The notes beneath the pieces were generated by a model. That model ran no database searches. It worked only from the letters and a program-made list of their open reading frames with translations, and was not told the origin of the DNA. From the NCBI RefSeq assembly GCF_000518265.1, contig NZ_JADG01000012.1, positions 124,001 through 188,000 of the forward strand: a stretch of 64,000 nt of DNA. Reading direction: 5' to 3'. Below are positions 1-8,074 of this stretch, one piece after another (the first letter of the stretch is position 1; each line of letters starts with the position of its first letter). Position numbers and translations under genes: made by a program. The stretch is from Actinomadura oligospora ATCC 43269. Its GTDB lineage: Bacteria; Actinomycetota; Actinomycetes; Streptosporangiales; Streptosporangiaceae.

Positions 1-184
1 GCCTCGCCGGGTCGTGCCAGGCCCGGGTGGCCAGCCAGCCGATGAGGGCGCCGGTCAGGAACGGCCACGCCGTGTTGAGGAACCCGGTGACGCTGGACGC
101 CTCGTCGTGTGATGCCCGTCCGATCGCCACGAAAACGAGCACGCACACCGCGTCCAGAACCGCCGCTCCCGCCACATTCCGCAT
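1..184 (-). CDS. DUF3054-type membrane protein, N-terminal part only
   Basis: The gene runs off the left edge, so only about 61 codons are visible, read leftwards from an ATG at 184. The peptide begins MRNVAGAAVLDAVCVLVFVA, then IGRASHDE, then a second hydrophobic stretch (FLNTAWPFLTGALIGWLATR) ending in AWHDPAR. The order of a first helix, an IGR-S-H motif, and a second helix beginning with TAWPF is typical of the small DUF3054 integral membrane proteins of actinobacteria, whose function is unknown. The assignment rests on recalled family features. The rest of the gene lies outside the window. Confidence 0.7.
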   Translation of the reverse strand, partial: MRNVAGAAVLDAVCVLVFVAIGRASHDEASSVTGFLNTAWPFLTGALIGWLATRAWHDPAR

Positions 185-250
185 ATCCCCAGGCTAATGT
201 GCCTGCCCGGCAGCCCCGAACCGCCCCGGAAACGAACGGACCCGGAAAAC

Positions 251-288
251 GCCGAAGGCCCGATCCGGATTCGGATCGGGCCTTCGGC
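251..288 (-). terminator. Terminator of initiator tRNA copy 1
   Basis: A perfect 17-bp inverted repeat (251-267 with 272-288) surrounds a 4-base loop. It lies 3 bases beyond the 3' end of the tRNA gene on the minus strand. There is no long T run, as is common in actinobacteria. Confidence 0.8.
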
Positions 289-291
289 TCT

Positions 292-368
292 TGGTAGCGG
301 GGGCAGGATTTGAACCTGCGACCTCTGGGTTATGAGCCCAGCGAGCTACCGAACTGCTCCACCCCGCG
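292..368 (-). tRNA. Initiator tRNA-fMet (CAT), copy 1
   Basis: A 77-base gene on the minus strand starting CGCGGGGTGG and ending CTACCA, with CCA encoded. The anticodon arm carries CAT, flanked by three G:C pairs (GGG/CCC), the hallmark of initiator tRNA. The first base C faces T at position 72, so the acceptor end is unpaired, as in other actinobacterial initiators. The sequence is identical to the copies at 548-624 and 6810-6886. It has its own promoter and terminator. Confidence 0.95.
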
Positions 369-379
369 GCGATGTCTCA

Positions 380-408
380 ACATTATGGGGTCCCGGTTCC
401 TTAGGCAA
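380..408 (-). promoter_or_regulatory. Promoter of initiator tRNA copy 1
   Basis: On the minus strand a -35 element TTGCCT (403-408) is followed 17 bases later by a -10 element TAATGT (380-385), just upstream of the tRNA 5' end at 368. The same -35 and spacer recur in copy 2. Confidence 0.65.
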
Positions 409-507
409 ACCGGCGGCTCGGGCGTTGACCAGGGGAGGCCGGTATCTCTCAGGCGGCCCCCGGCATGACCGAAGCGGCCAGGCCGAAACGAGACCTCAGG
501 GGAAACG

Positions 508-544
508 CCGAGGGCCCGGAACCGTATCGGTTCCGGGCCCTCGG
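508..544 (-). terminator. Terminator of initiator tRNA copy 2
   Basis: A perfect 17-bp inverted repeat (508-524 with 528-544) with a 3-base loop sits 3 bases beyond the tRNA 3' end on the minus strand. Its stem sequence differs from that of copy 1, although position and layout are the same. Confidence 0.8.
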
Positions 545-547
545 ATT

Positions 548-624
548 TGGTAGCGGGGGCAGGATTTGAACCTGCGACCTCTGGGTTATGAGCCCAGCGA
601 GCTACCGAACTGCTCCACCCCGCG
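548..624 (-). tRNA. Initiator tRNA-fMet (CAT), copy 2
   Basis: A 77-base gene identical to copy 1, with anticodon CAT, three G:C pairs closing the anticodon loop, a C1-T72 mismatch and an encoded CCA. It lies 179 bases from copy 1 in the same orientation and arose with it by tandem duplication. It points away from the P450 gene that follows on the other strand. Confidence 0.95.
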
Positions 625-635
625 ATGACGTGCTC

Positions 636-664
636 ACCCTATGAGGTCCCGGCCCCTTAGGCAA
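636..664 (-). promoter_or_regulatory. Promoter of initiator tRNA copy 2
   Basis: On the minus strand TTGCCT (659-664) and TAGGGT (636-641) are 17 bases apart and end 11 bases before the tRNA 5' end. The -35 is identical to copy 1; the -10 has drifted. Confidence 0.6.
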
Positions 665-718
665 ACCGGCGGCGCGGGCGTTGAATGGCGGGACCCGATA
701 CTCCCCGGGAGGCCCGGC

Positions 719-2020
719 ATGACCGAAGCGACCGGCAACACGACCGGCAACACGACCGGCACCGAAACGACCGACGTCTACGACCCGTTCGATCCCGCCT
801 TCCAGGCCGACCCCTATCCGGCCTACCGGCGGCTGCGCGACGACGATCCCGTCCACCGGCACGCCGACCCGCCGTTCTGGGCGCTGTCCCGCTTCGAGGA
901 CGTGTGGGAGGCCGTCCGCGACCACGAGACGTTCTCGTCCGCGCGCGGCCTGACGTTCTACGAGGACGAGATCGGGAAGCTGGGTCTCGCCCCGACGATG
1001 GTGATGCTCGATCCGCCGCGGCACACCGTCCTGCGGCGGCTGATCAGCCACGGGTTCACGCCACGCCGCACCGCCGCCATGGAGGACACGCTGCGCGCCT
1101 TCGTGCGCGCGCGTCTGGCCGAGATGAGGCGGCGGGAGGCGGACGGCGAGACCGTCGACCTGCACCGCGACTTCTCCTCGCCCCTGCCGACGTTCGCGCT
1201 GGCCGAACTGCTGGGCGTCCCCGAAACCGACCGGGCCCGGTTCGGCCCGTGGGTCTCGGCGCTGACGACCTTCCAGGACCAGGGTTTCGACACGTCCGCG
1301 ATGGTCGAGGGCTCGGGCGCGCGGGCCGTGGCGGAGATGTTCGAGTACTTCAGCGGCGTCATCGCCGAGCGGCGCGCCAGGCCGGGCGACGACCTGATCA
1401 GCGTCCTGACGGTCGCGGAGGCGGACGGCGAGAGGCTCACCGACTGGGACGTCCTCGGGTTCTGCTTCGTGATCGTCGCGGGCGGCAACGACACGACGGG
1501 GAACCTGGTCTCGCATGCCGTCGCGCTGCTGTCGGGACGTCCCGACCAGCGCGAACTCCTGCGGGCCGACCCGTCGCTGATCCCGAACGCGCTGCTGGAG
1601 TGCCTGCGGCTGGAGGGCTCGGTGCAGGCGCTCGGGCGGACGACGACGCGTCCGGTCACCGTCCGCGGCGTCGAGATCCCCGCCGGGGAGAAGGTGATGC
1701 TGCTCTACGGCGCCGCGAACCGGGACGAGCGGGAGTTCGGGCCGTCCGCCGGCACCCTGGACGTGAGGCGGAGCATCCCGCGCCACCTCGGGTTCGCGAG
1801 CGGCGTCCACTTCTGCATCGGGTCGCACCTGGCCCGGCTCCAGGCGCGCGTGGCGCTGGAGGAGCTGCTGGTGGCGCATCCGCACGTGGAACTGGACCAG
1901 CCCCGGGCGAAGAGGATCATGTCTCCCTTCACCCGGGGCTGGGTGTCTCTGCCCGCCCGCCTGGGGGTCAGCCCATGTGCGGGTAGCGGTAGTCCGTCGG
2001 CGGGACGAACGTCTCCTTGA
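719..2020 (+). CDS. Cytochrome P450
   Basis: This is a soluble bacterial cytochrome P450 of 433 residues, expected to be a heme monooxygenase taking electrons from a ferredoxin. The I-helix has the oxygen-binding motif GGNDTT, the K-helix has ECLR (the E-x-x-R pair), and the heme loop is FASGVHFCIG with the iron-ligand Cys near residue 366. The start at ATG 719 is chosen because a GGGAGG lies just upstream and because the duplicated copy of these codons at 465 keeps the same ATG; a longer reading frame would run into the tRNA promoter. The 3' end overlaps the convergent pruA gene by about 50 bases, giving a short odd C-terminal tail after the usual P450 end. Substrate and CYP family cannot be told from sequence alone; no redox partner is next to it. 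Confidence 0.92.
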   Translation: MTEATGNTTGNTTGTETTDVYDPFDPAFQADPYPAYRRLRDDDPVHRHADPPFWALSRFEDVWEAVRDHETFSSARGLTFYEDEIGKLGLAPTMVMLDPPRHTVLRRLISHGFTPRRTAAMEDTLRAFVRARLAEMRRREADGETVDLHRDFSSPLPTFALAELLGVPETDRARFGPWVSALTTFQDQGFDTSAMVEGSGARAVAEMFEYFSGVIAERRARPGDDLISVLTVAEADGERLTDWDVLGFCFVIVAGGNDTTGNLVSHAVALLSGRPDQRELLRADPSLIPNALLECLRLEGSVQALGRTTTRPVTVRGVEIPAGEKVMLLYGAANRDEREFGPSAGTLDVRRSIPRHLGFASGVHFCIGSHLARLQARVALEELLVAHPHVELDQPRAKRIMSPFTRGWVSLPARLGVSPCAGSGSPSAGRTSP

Positions 2021-3599
2021 TGGAGCGCGGGGACGTCCAGCGCAGCAGGTTCAGGATCGAACCGGCCTTGTCGTTCGTCCCGGACGCCCGGCCGCCGCCG
2101 AACGGCTGCTGGCCGACGACCGCGCCGGTCGGCTTGTCGTTGATGTAGAAGTTGCCGGCGGCGAAGCGCAGCACCTGGGCGGTGTGCGCGGCGGCGGCGC
2201 GGTCCTGCGCGATGACGGCGCCGGTCAGCGCGTACGCCGACACCGACTCCATCTGCGCCAGCATCTCGTCGTACTTGTCGTCGTCGTAGACGTGGACGCC
2301 GAGGATCGGGCCGAAGTACTCGGTCCGGAAGATGTCGTTCTCCGGGTCGTCCGACACCAGCACGGTCGGCCGGACGAAGAAGCCCTCGGCGTCGTCGTAG
2401 GAGCCGCCCGCGACGACGTCGACCTTCGGGTCGGCGTGCGCGCGGTCGATCGCGGCCTTGTTCTTGGCGAACGAGCGCTCGTCGATGACCGCGCCCATGA
2501 AGTTCGCCAGGTCCGTGACGTCGCCCGTGGTCAGCGACTCGACCTCGGCGGCGAGCTCCTCGCGGAAGCCGTCCTCCCAGATCGACCGCGGCACGTAGGC
2601 GCGGGACGCGGCGGAGCACTTCTGGCCCTGGTACTCGAACGCGCCGCGGACGAGCGCGGTCTTCAGGACGGCCCGGTCCGCGGACGGGTGCGCGACCACG
2701 AAGTCCTTGCCGCCGGTCTCGCCGACCAGGCGCGGGTAGGTGCGGTACTTGTCGATGTTGCCGCCGACGGTCTTCCACAGGTGCTGGAAGGTGGCGGTCG
2801 AGCCGGTGAAGTGGATGCCCGCGAGCTCGGGGTGCGCGAGCGCGACCTCCGACACCGCGATGCCGTCGCCGGTGACCAGGTTGATCACGCCCTTGGGCAG
2901 CCCGGCCTCCTCCAGCAGCTCCATGGTCTTCACGGCCGCGTAGGTCTGCGTCGGGGACGGCTTCCAGACCACGACGTTGCCCATGAGCGCGGCGGCGGTC
3001 GGCAGGTTCGCGGCGATCGCGGTGAAGTTGAAGGGGGTGATCGCGTAGACGAACCCCTCCAGCGGACGGTGGTCGGACCGGTTCCACACGCCGGGCGAGG
3101 AGACCGGCTGCTCGGCGAGGACCTGCCGGGCGAAGTGCACGTTGAAGCGCCAGAAGTCGATCAGCTCGCAGGCGCTGTCGATCTCGGCCTGCTGCGCGGT
3201 CTTGGACTGGCCGAGCATGGTCGCGGCGGCGATCGTCTCGCGCCACGGCCCCGACATCAGGTCGGCGGCCTTCAGGAAGATCGCGGCGCGGTCGTCGAAG
3301 GACAGGTCGCGCCAGGCCGGGGCGGCCTTCAGCGCGGCCTGGATCGCGTCGCGCGCGTCGTCCTGCGTGGCGGTGCCGAAGGTGCCGAGCACGGACGCCC
3401 TCCGGTGCGGCTGGACGACCTGGACCTTCTCGCCCGCGCCCATCCGCCGCTCGCCGCCGATGGTCATCGGCAGGTCGATCGGGGCCTGCGCCTGCAGCTC
3501 GGCCAGCTTCGCCTCCAGGCGGGCCCGCTCGGGGCTGCCGGGCGCGTAGCCGAGGATCGGCTCGTTCACCGGTGCTGGGACGTTGGTCACGGCGTCCAT
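1968..3599 (-). CDS. pruA: L-glutamate gamma-semialdehyde dehydrogenase
   Basis: This 543-residue aldehyde dehydrogenase carries out the second step of proline breakdown, oxidising glutamate semialdehyde (P5C) to glutamate with NAD+. The catalytic glutamate is in LVGETGGKD (near residue 294) and the catalytic cysteine in FEYQGQKCSAA (near 328). The N-terminal NVPAPVNEPILGYAPGSPER is typical of stand-alone P5C dehydrogenases. ATG 3599 is preceded by an excellent AGGAGG, so a longer upstream frame was not used. The gene lies 127 bases downstream of proline dehydrogenase on the same strand, forming a two-gene proline operon. Its end overlaps the P450 gene coming from the other side. Confidence 0.95.
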   Translation of the reverse strand: MDAVTNVPAPVNEPILGYAPGSPERARLEAKLAELQAQAPIDLPMTIGGERRMGAGEKVQVVQPHRRASVLGTFGTATQDDARDAIQAALKAAPAWRDLSFDDRAAIFLKAADLMSGPWRETIAAATMLGQSKTAQQAEIDSACELIDFWRFNVHFARQVLAEQPVSSPGVWNRSDHRPLEGFVYAITPFNFTAIAANLPTAAALMGNVVVWKPSPTQTYAAVKTMELLEEAGLPKGVINLVTGDGIAVSEVALAHPELAGIHFTGSTATFQHLWKTVGGNIDKYRTYPRLVGETGGKDFVVAHPSADRAVLKTALVRGAFEYQGQKCSAASRAYVPRSIWEDGFREELAAEVESLTTGDVTDLANFMGAVIDERSFAKNKAAIDRAHADPKVDVVAGGSYDDAEGFFVRPTVLVSDDPENDIFRTEYFGPILGVHVYDDDKYDEMLAQMESVSAYALTGAVIAQDRAAAAHTAQVLRFAAGNFYINDKPTGAVVGQQPFGGGRASGTNDKAGSILNLLRWTSPRSIKETFVPPTDYRYPHMG

Positions 3600-3726
3600 G
3601 GGACCTCCTGCGGAGTCGGTCGGGTGGTCGGCGGGGGTGCTCACCGCGGTCGGCGGCGGACGGATCGGCGGCGGACGGGCCGGCGCGTCGGCGTTGGGCG
3701 CGTCGGCGGAAGGCGCGTCAGCGGGG

Positions 3727-4653
3727 TCAGCGGGAGATGAAGGAGCGGAGGAAGAAGGCCAGGTTGGCGGGGCGCTCGGCCAGGCGGCGCATGAAGTAGC
3801 CGTACCAGTCGGAGCCGTACGGGACGTAGACGCGCATGTCCTCGCCGGACTCGGCCAGGCGGCGCTGCTCGCCCGCGCGGATGCCGTACAGCATCTGGAA
3901 CTCGTAGCTGCCGGGCTCGCGGTCGTTGCGGTGCGCGAGGTCGAGCGCGATGTCGATGATGCGCGGGTCGTGGCTGCCCACCATCGGGTGGCCCTCGCCC
4001 TCCATCAGCGTCTTCAGCGCCCGGACGTAGGCCCGGTCGACGTCCTTCTTGGACTGGTGGGCGACCGACTCGGGCTCGGCGTAGGCGCCCTTGACGAGCC
4101 GGACGCGCGATCCGGGGCCGGTCAGCTCGGCGAGGTCGCCCTCGGTGCGGTGCAGCATCGCCTGGATCGCGACGCCGGTCGCGGGGAAGTCGGCGCGCAG
4201 CTCGCGCAGGATGCCGAGGGTGGAGTCGACCGTGGTGTGGTCCTCCATGTCGAGCGTGATCGTCATGCCGAGGCCGTCCGCGGCGGCGGCGACCGTCCGG
4301 GCGTTCTCCAGCGCGATGGCCTCGCCGTCGCCGGGCAGCGACTGGCCGAGCGCGGACAGCTTCAGCGACGCGTCCGCGCCGGAGGTCAGGCCCTCGACGG
4401 CGAGCGCCTTGAACAGCTCCAGGTAGGCGTCACGGGTGGCGTCGGCCTGGGCGCGGTCGGTGGTGTCCTCGCCGAGGTGGTCGAGGGTGACCTTCAGGCC
4501 GTCCGCGTTGAGCTCCTGGATGGCCAGGATCGCCGCGCCGAGGTCCTCCCCGGCGACGAAGCGGTCGACGACGCCCCGGGTGAGCGGAACGGAGGTGACG
4601 AGGCCGCGCATCCGCGCGCTGCGCGCGGCCGCGAGAAGGATGGAAGCGAGCAC
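3727..4653 (-). CDS. putB: Proline dehydrogenase
   Basis: This FAD-dependent proline dehydrogenase of 308 residues oxidises proline to P5C and passes electrons to the respiratory chain. It is the separate short form found in actinobacteria, not the fused PutA. The conserved C-terminal block YVPYGSDWYGYFMRRLAERP contains the Y-x-x-R-R-x-x-E residues that bind proline, and RLVKGAYAEPE is the usual strand near the flavin. The start GTG 4653 has GGAGG seven bases upstream and gives the family length; the more distant ATG has no ribosome site. It is the first gene of the putB-pruA operon and diverges from the PucR-type regulator. Confidence 0.93.
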   Translation of the reverse strand: MLASILLAAARSARMRGLVTSVPLTRGVVDRFVAGEDLGAAILAIQELNADGLKVTLDHLGEDTTDRAQADATRDAYLELFKALAVEGLTSGADASLKLSALGQSLPGDGEAIALENARTVAAAADGLGMTITLDMEDHTTVDSTLGILRELRADFPATGVAIQAMLHRTEGDLAELTGPGSRVRLVKGAYAEPESVAHQSKKDVDRAYVRALKTLMEGEGHPMVGSHDPRIIDIALDLAHRNDREPGSYEFQMLYGIRAGEQRRLAESGEDMRVYVPYGSDWYGYFMRRLAERPANLAFFLRSFISR

Positions 4654-4826
4654 GGGGAACCTCCGGTTTCCGGCGAGTCGGTCGGGACGAGTCGGCATGA
4701 ACGTGACAATGGGGTCGCGAGTCGGACGACACGGACCCTCACTTCGACGCTAGGCCCTCCTGACCTGCGCGGATATAGTCAACTGTCACTTGATGGCAGC
4801 CGGTTGTTCAGACATGTGTATGAGGG
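4654..4826. promoter_or_regulatory. Divergent control region of the proline operon
   Basis: This 173-base spacer separates the putB-pruA operon (left) from its likely regulator (right). It has a locally AT-rich core around 4772-4795 holding an inverted repeat TCAA-n7-TTGA (4779-4793). Its position between target operon and regulator makes it a reasonable operator candidate. The exact promoters were not assignable. Confidence 0.5.
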
Positions 4827-5975
4827 GTGACGGTGGCCGGAGCGGGGGACCTCCAGGAGCTGACCGAACTGGTCGCCGACCTGCTCGGCGCGCCCGCGAC
4901 GCTCGAGGACCGTGACTTCCATCTCGTCGCGTACGCAGCGCACGGCGGGGCCATCGACCCCGTCCGGATGGAGTCGATCCTGCACCGGCGCGCCACCGAG
5001 GAGGTCCGGTCCCGGTTCGAGCGGTACGGGATCGCGCGCGCCACCGGGCCGGTGCGGATCCCCGCCGACCCGGCGGCGGGCGTGCTCGGCCGGGTCTGCC
5101 TGCCCGTCCGGTGGCGGTCGGTCACCTACGGCTACCTGTGGCTCCTGGACGACGAGGGCCGTATCGGCGACGACCTGCTCGCGCGCGCCGCGCCGCTCTC
5201 CGAGCGCGCCGGGCTGCTCATGGCCCGGCAGTCCCGCGAGCGCGCCGACCTGGGCTGGCAGCTCGCCGACCTGCTGTCCGCGCACGCCGAGGTGCGGACA
5301 TCGGCTGCCGCCGCGCTCGCCGAGGCGCTCGAACCGCCGCTCGTCGTGGCCGTCCTGCGCACCCCGGACGCCGAGCCCCAGCCCCTGAACCCCTGGCTGC
5401 TGCCCCGGTCCGTCCTGACCACGACATGGGAACGCGACCACGTCCTGGCGATCCCGCATGACGCCTCGTCCACCGAGACGATCGTGGCGCGGGCCCGCCG
5501 CCTACTGGAGGAACGCGGCTCCGGGCCCGTCGCGGCCGGGCTGTCCGACCCCTGCCCCGACCTCGCGCGCGTGCGTGAGGGCTGGCTCCGCGCCCGAGTA
5601 GCCGCCCGCGCGGCTGGAACGGCCGCCGAGGCGGCGGGCGAGGCGGCGGGCGGGGTGACTCGCGCGTGGTCTGATCTGGGGGCGCTGCGACTGCTCAGGC
5701 TCGGGGACGACGATTCGCTGGCCCAGACCGTCCTGACCCCGGGGATCTCGCGCTTCCTGGAGCCGAAGCACGCGGAACTCGCCCGGACGGCCCTCACCTA
5801 CCTCGACCACGCGGGCAGCGTCCACGCCACGGCCGCGGTGCTGAACGTCCACCGGCAGACGCTGTACCACCGGCTGCGGCGCATCGAGGAGATCACCGGG
5901 CTCGTCCTGTCGGACGGGCGTGACCGCCTCACCCTGCACCTCGCACTGACCATCGCCCCCCACCTCGGCCGCTGA
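4827..5975 (+). CDS. PucR-family regulator of proline catabolism
   Basis: A 382-residue CdaR/PucR-type transcription factor. The C-terminal domain (about residues 320-382) reads YLDHAGSVHATAAVLNVHRQTLYHRLRRIEEITGL, the characteristic helix-turn-helix of the family. The N-terminal part (LLGAPATLEDRDFHLVAYAA, later ATGPVRIP) matches the sensor region of regulators that sit divergently beside proline dehydrogenase genes in actinobacteria. The middle carries a GGDEF-like fold region of unknown ligand. GTG 4827 follows a short G-rich site; GTG 4833 is an alternative. From context it most likely activates putB-pruA in response to proline; that is inference. Confidence 0.88.
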   Translation: MTVAGAGDLQELTELVADLLGAPATLEDRDFHLVAYAAHGGAIDPVRMESILHRRATEEVRSRFERYGIARATGPVRIPADPAAGVLGRVCLPVRWRSVTYGYLWLLDDEGRIGDDLLARAAPLSERAGLLMARQSRERADLGWQLADLLSAHAEVRTSAAAALAEALEPPLVVAVLRTPDAEPQPLNPWLLPRSVLTTTWERDHVLAIPHDASSTETIVARARRLLEERGSGPVAAGLSDPCPDLARVREGWLRARVAARAAGTAAEAAGEAAGGVTRAWSDLGALRLLRLGDDDSLAQTVLTPGISRFLEPKHAELARTALTYLDHAGSVHATAAVLNVHRQTLYHRLRRIEEITGLVLSDGRDRLTLHLALTIAPHLGR

Positions 5976-6163
5976 CCCGAGGCGGACCGGCCTTCGCGGG
6001 ACGGATCGCCAGGGGCGGGGTCGCGGGAGCGGGGTCGCGGGCGGCGCCCGCTGGGCGGGTGGGCGCGGGGCGTGGGGCGTGGGGCGTGGGAGCGCCGCCG
6101 GTCATACGCGGGTGTCCCGCCGGACACAGGCGGATGCGCTGCCAGGGCGCTTGTGCGACGACC

Positions 6164-6186
6164 CCTGTCAGGAGTTGTCTGACAGG
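6164..6186. promoter_or_regulatory. Inverted repeat upstream of the peptidoglycan-binding gene
   Basis: CCTGTCAG (6164-6171) and CTGACAGG (6179-6186) form a perfect 8-bp inverted repeat with a 7-base spacer, 35 bases before the next start codon. It could be an operator or an RNA hairpin in the leader. The rest of the 5976-6220 spacer shows nothing else notable. Confidence 0.4.
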
Positions 6187-6220
6187 AGAGTCAAATCCAC
6201 CATGGGGAGGTGGGAACGGC

Positions 6221-6667
6221 ATGGCGAACGCATGGCCGGAGCTGCACAGGGGAAGCCGCGGGCCGGACGTCACCACGGTGCAGTACATCCTGCGCGCGGC
6301 CCGTGAGGCCTCGCGGCACCTGAAGCCGGACGGTGACTTCGGTCCGAAGACCGAGCACGCCGTCCGGGAGTTCCAGGAATTCGCCGGGATCGCCGTCGAC
6401 GGCATCGTCGGCCCGGTGACCTGGGGCAAGCTCACCGACGGCCACACCGTCGACTCGACCGTCCGGCGGGGGGACGAGGGCGACTTCGTCCGGGCCGCGC
6501 AGACCGAACTGGTGAAGCAGGGCTATCTGAAGGCGGGCGGGGTGGACGGCGACTTCGGCCCGAAGACCGAGGCGGCCGTACGCCGCTTCCAGGAGGACGT
6601 CGGCCTGAACGTGGACGGCGTCGTCGGGCCGAAGACCTGGCGGCAGCTGGTCACCCACAGGAGCTGA
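6221..6667 (+). CDS. Tandem peptidoglycan-binding domain protein
   Basis: The 148-residue protein consists of two PG_binding_1 domains (about residues 7-70 and 80-146). The key blocks are repeated: GDFGPKTEHAVREFQ...VDGIVGPVTW and GDFGPKTEAAVRRFQ...VDGVVGPKTW. Such modules bind the cell-wall peptide or glycan, usually attached to a hydrolase, but no catalytic domain is present here. No signal peptide is seen at the chosen start, ATG 6221, which has GGGGAGG upstream, so how it reaches the wall is unclear. It stands alone, between the PucR gene and the third initiator tRNA. It may be an accessory targeting protein or a remnant of an enzyme. Confidence 0.85.
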   Translation: MANAWPELHRGSRGPDVTTVQYILRAAREASRHLKPDGDFGPKTEHAVREFQEFAGIAVDGIVGPVTWGKLTDGHTVDSTVRRGDEGDFVRAAQTELVKQGYLKAGGVDGDFGPKTEAAVRRFQEDVGLNVDGVVGPKTWRQLVTHRS

Positions 6668-6769
6668 CCGGGTGATCTCGGACACCCGGACGCTCCCGGC
6701 CCCCTGAACCGTCCCAACCGTCCAAGGGGCTTTCGCCCGGACGTCCGAAGCGCGCGGGCGGTGAAACGC

Positions 6770-6805
6770 CGAAGGCCCGGAGCCATTTCTGACTCCGGGC
6801 CTTCG
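6770..6805 (-). terminator. Terminator of initiator tRNA copy 3
   Basis: A 13-bp perfect inverted repeat (6770-6782 with 6793-6805) with a 10-base loop follows the tRNA 3' end by 4 bases on the minus strand. Confidence 0.75.
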
Positions 6806-6809
6806 AACC

Positions 6810-6886
6810 TGGTAGCGGGGGCAGGATTTGAACCTGCGACCTCTGGGTTATGAGCCCAGCGAGCTACCGAACTGCTCCACCCCGCG
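6810..6886 (-). tRNA. Initiator tRNA-fMet (CAT), copy 3
   Basis: A 77-base gene identical to the copies at 292-368 and 548-624, on the same strand and about 6.2 kb away. It has the same initiator features: CAT anticodon, three G:C pairs in the anticodon stem, C1-T72 mismatch, and encoded CCA. The few bases upstream (gcgatgtctt) also resemble copy 1, but its promoter is otherwise different. Confidence 0.95.
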
Positions 6887-6897
6887 GCGATGTCTTA

Positions 6898-6926
6898 ACT
6901 CTAGGGCATGAACGGGAGTGGACCAA
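6898..6926 (-). promoter_or_regulatory. Promoter of initiator tRNA copy 3
   Basis: On the minus strand TTGGTC (6921-6926) and TAGAGT (6898-6903) are 17 bases apart, ending 11 bases before the tRNA. The spacing equals that of the other two copies. Confidence 0.6.
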
Positions 6927-6999
6927 ATCAGTTTCCCGAAGTGGCGCGCTGGGGGCGTCCCGGGAGCGTCCCGGAGCGTCTCGGGAACCCGTCCGGACG

Positions 7000-8046
7000 C
7001 TATTTCGTGCAGGCGGGAATAGCGCCCTGACCGGAGTTCAGGGCGTTCAGCGACTGGATCGCGCCGTGCAGCGTGTCCGCGCGGACGAGCCGGAGGCCGC
7101 CCGGGCGCGCGCCCAGCGCCTCGGCGCAGTTGTCCTTCGGGGTGAGGAAGACCGTCGCCCCCGCGCGGCGCGCCGCGATCATCTTCTGCTGGATGCCGCC
7201 GATCGGGCCGACCTGGCCCTCCGGGGTGATCGTCCCGGTGCCCGCGATGAACTTGCCGCCGGTGAGCGGCCCCGGGGTCAGCTTGTCCACGATGGACAGC
7301 GAGAACATCAGGCCCGCGCTCGGCCCGCCGATGTCCCCGACGCTGATGTTGATCTTGAACGGGAACTTGTAGTCCTCCGCGAGGACCACGCCGATCACCG
7401 GCTTGCCGTCCTGGCCCTTGGCGGTGGTCAGGTCGACCTTGGCCGGCGTGTTCGCCCGCAGCACCTCGAGGGCGGCCCTCCCGCCGACCCCGGCCTTGGC
7501 CATCTGGGCCTTGACCTGGTCGACGTTCGCGGTCTTCACGCCGTTCACCGCGGTGATCTCGTCGTTCGGCTGGAGCTTCCCGGCGGCGGGCTTGTCCTTC
7601 TGGACGGAGTTGACCAGGACCCGCGTCGGGACCTTGATGCCCAGCTCCTGCAGCGCCGCGGCCTCGGCGTTCTCCTGCGAGTCCTGCATCTGCCGGGTGT
7701 TCTCGGCGTCCACCTGCTGCTGCGACTCGTGCTTGGGGAAGATCGTCTCCTCGGGCACGATCGCGGTGTCCTTCGACAACCAGCCGCGCAGCGCGGTGAA
7801 CAGGTCGATCCGCGCGTCCGGTCCGCCCCGGTAGGTGACCGTGACGAAGTTCAGGTGGCCGGTGGCGGGATAGGTCTGCCGTCCGTCGATCTGGACGAGC
7901 GGCACGCCCTTCCCGTTGTCGCCCAGCGTGTTGGCCGTGGGGCCGGGGTACAGCGCGACATACGGGACCGGGAGCAGTGCGCCGACGATCACCAGCGCCA
8001 GCAGGAGCGCGCTCGCGACGGCGAGCGTGACGGCACGACGAGACAT
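7000..8046 (-). CDS. PDZ-containing Lon-like membrane protease (YlbL family)
   Basis: A 348-residue membrane-anchored serine protease. It has an N-terminal helix (about residues 5-30), then YPGPTANT, a PDZ-like segment (about 130-200) and a C-terminal Lon-type proteolytic domain. The Ser-Lys dyad is visible: Ser in IGGPSAGLM (near 243) and Lys in GGIQQKM (near 288). The ATPase part of true Lon is absent, as usual for this family, which lets the PDZ domain select substrates outside the membrane. It lies 28 bases downstream of moaE on the same strand and probably shares its transcript. Physiological substrates in actinobacteria are not well defined. Confidence 0.92.
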   Translation of the reverse strand: MSRRAVTLAVASALLLALVIVGALLPVPYVALYPGPTANTLGDNGKGVPLVQIDGRQTYPATGHLNFVTVTYRGGPDARIDLFTALRGWLSKDTAIVPEETIFPKHESQQQVDAENTRQMQDSQENAEAAALQELGIKVPTRVLVNSVQKDKPAAGKLQPNDEITAVNGVKTANVDQVKAQMAKAGVGGRAALEVLRANTPAKVDLTTAKGQDGKPVIGVVLAEDYKFPFKINISVGDIGGPSAGLMFSLSIVDKLTPGPLTGGKFIAGTGTITPEGQVGPIGGIQQKMIAARRAGATVFLTPKDNCAEALGARPGGLRLVRADTLHGAIQSLNALNSGQGAIPACTK

Positions 8047-8074
8047 GTCGGAAAGCCTACGGGCACGCCCGGAG

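Larger units (their letters stand above)
292..731. repeat. Direct tandem duplication of tRNA-fMet plus start of P450 gene
   Basis: The segment 292-477 is repeated at 548-731 with an offset of 256 bases (254 after a small indel). The copied block holds the tRNA gene, its promoter and the first codons (ATGACCGAAGCG) of the P450 gene at 719. The duplicate of those codons is at 465-476 and is stranded, running into the terminator of tRNA copy 2. The tRNA parts are identical, while the flanks have diverged, so the duplication is not recent or the tRNA has been homogenised. Confidence 0.85.

Noticed and set aside
292..624. tRNA repeats as integration (att) sites of a mobile element
   Set aside because: The duplicated tRNAs are complete, only 256 bases apart, and no integrase or phage gene lies between or beside them.
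641..718. Longer N-terminus of the P450 from 641
   Set aside because: It would begin inside the tRNA promoter, and the duplicated copy at 465 conserves the ATG with its ribosome site, not the upstream frame.
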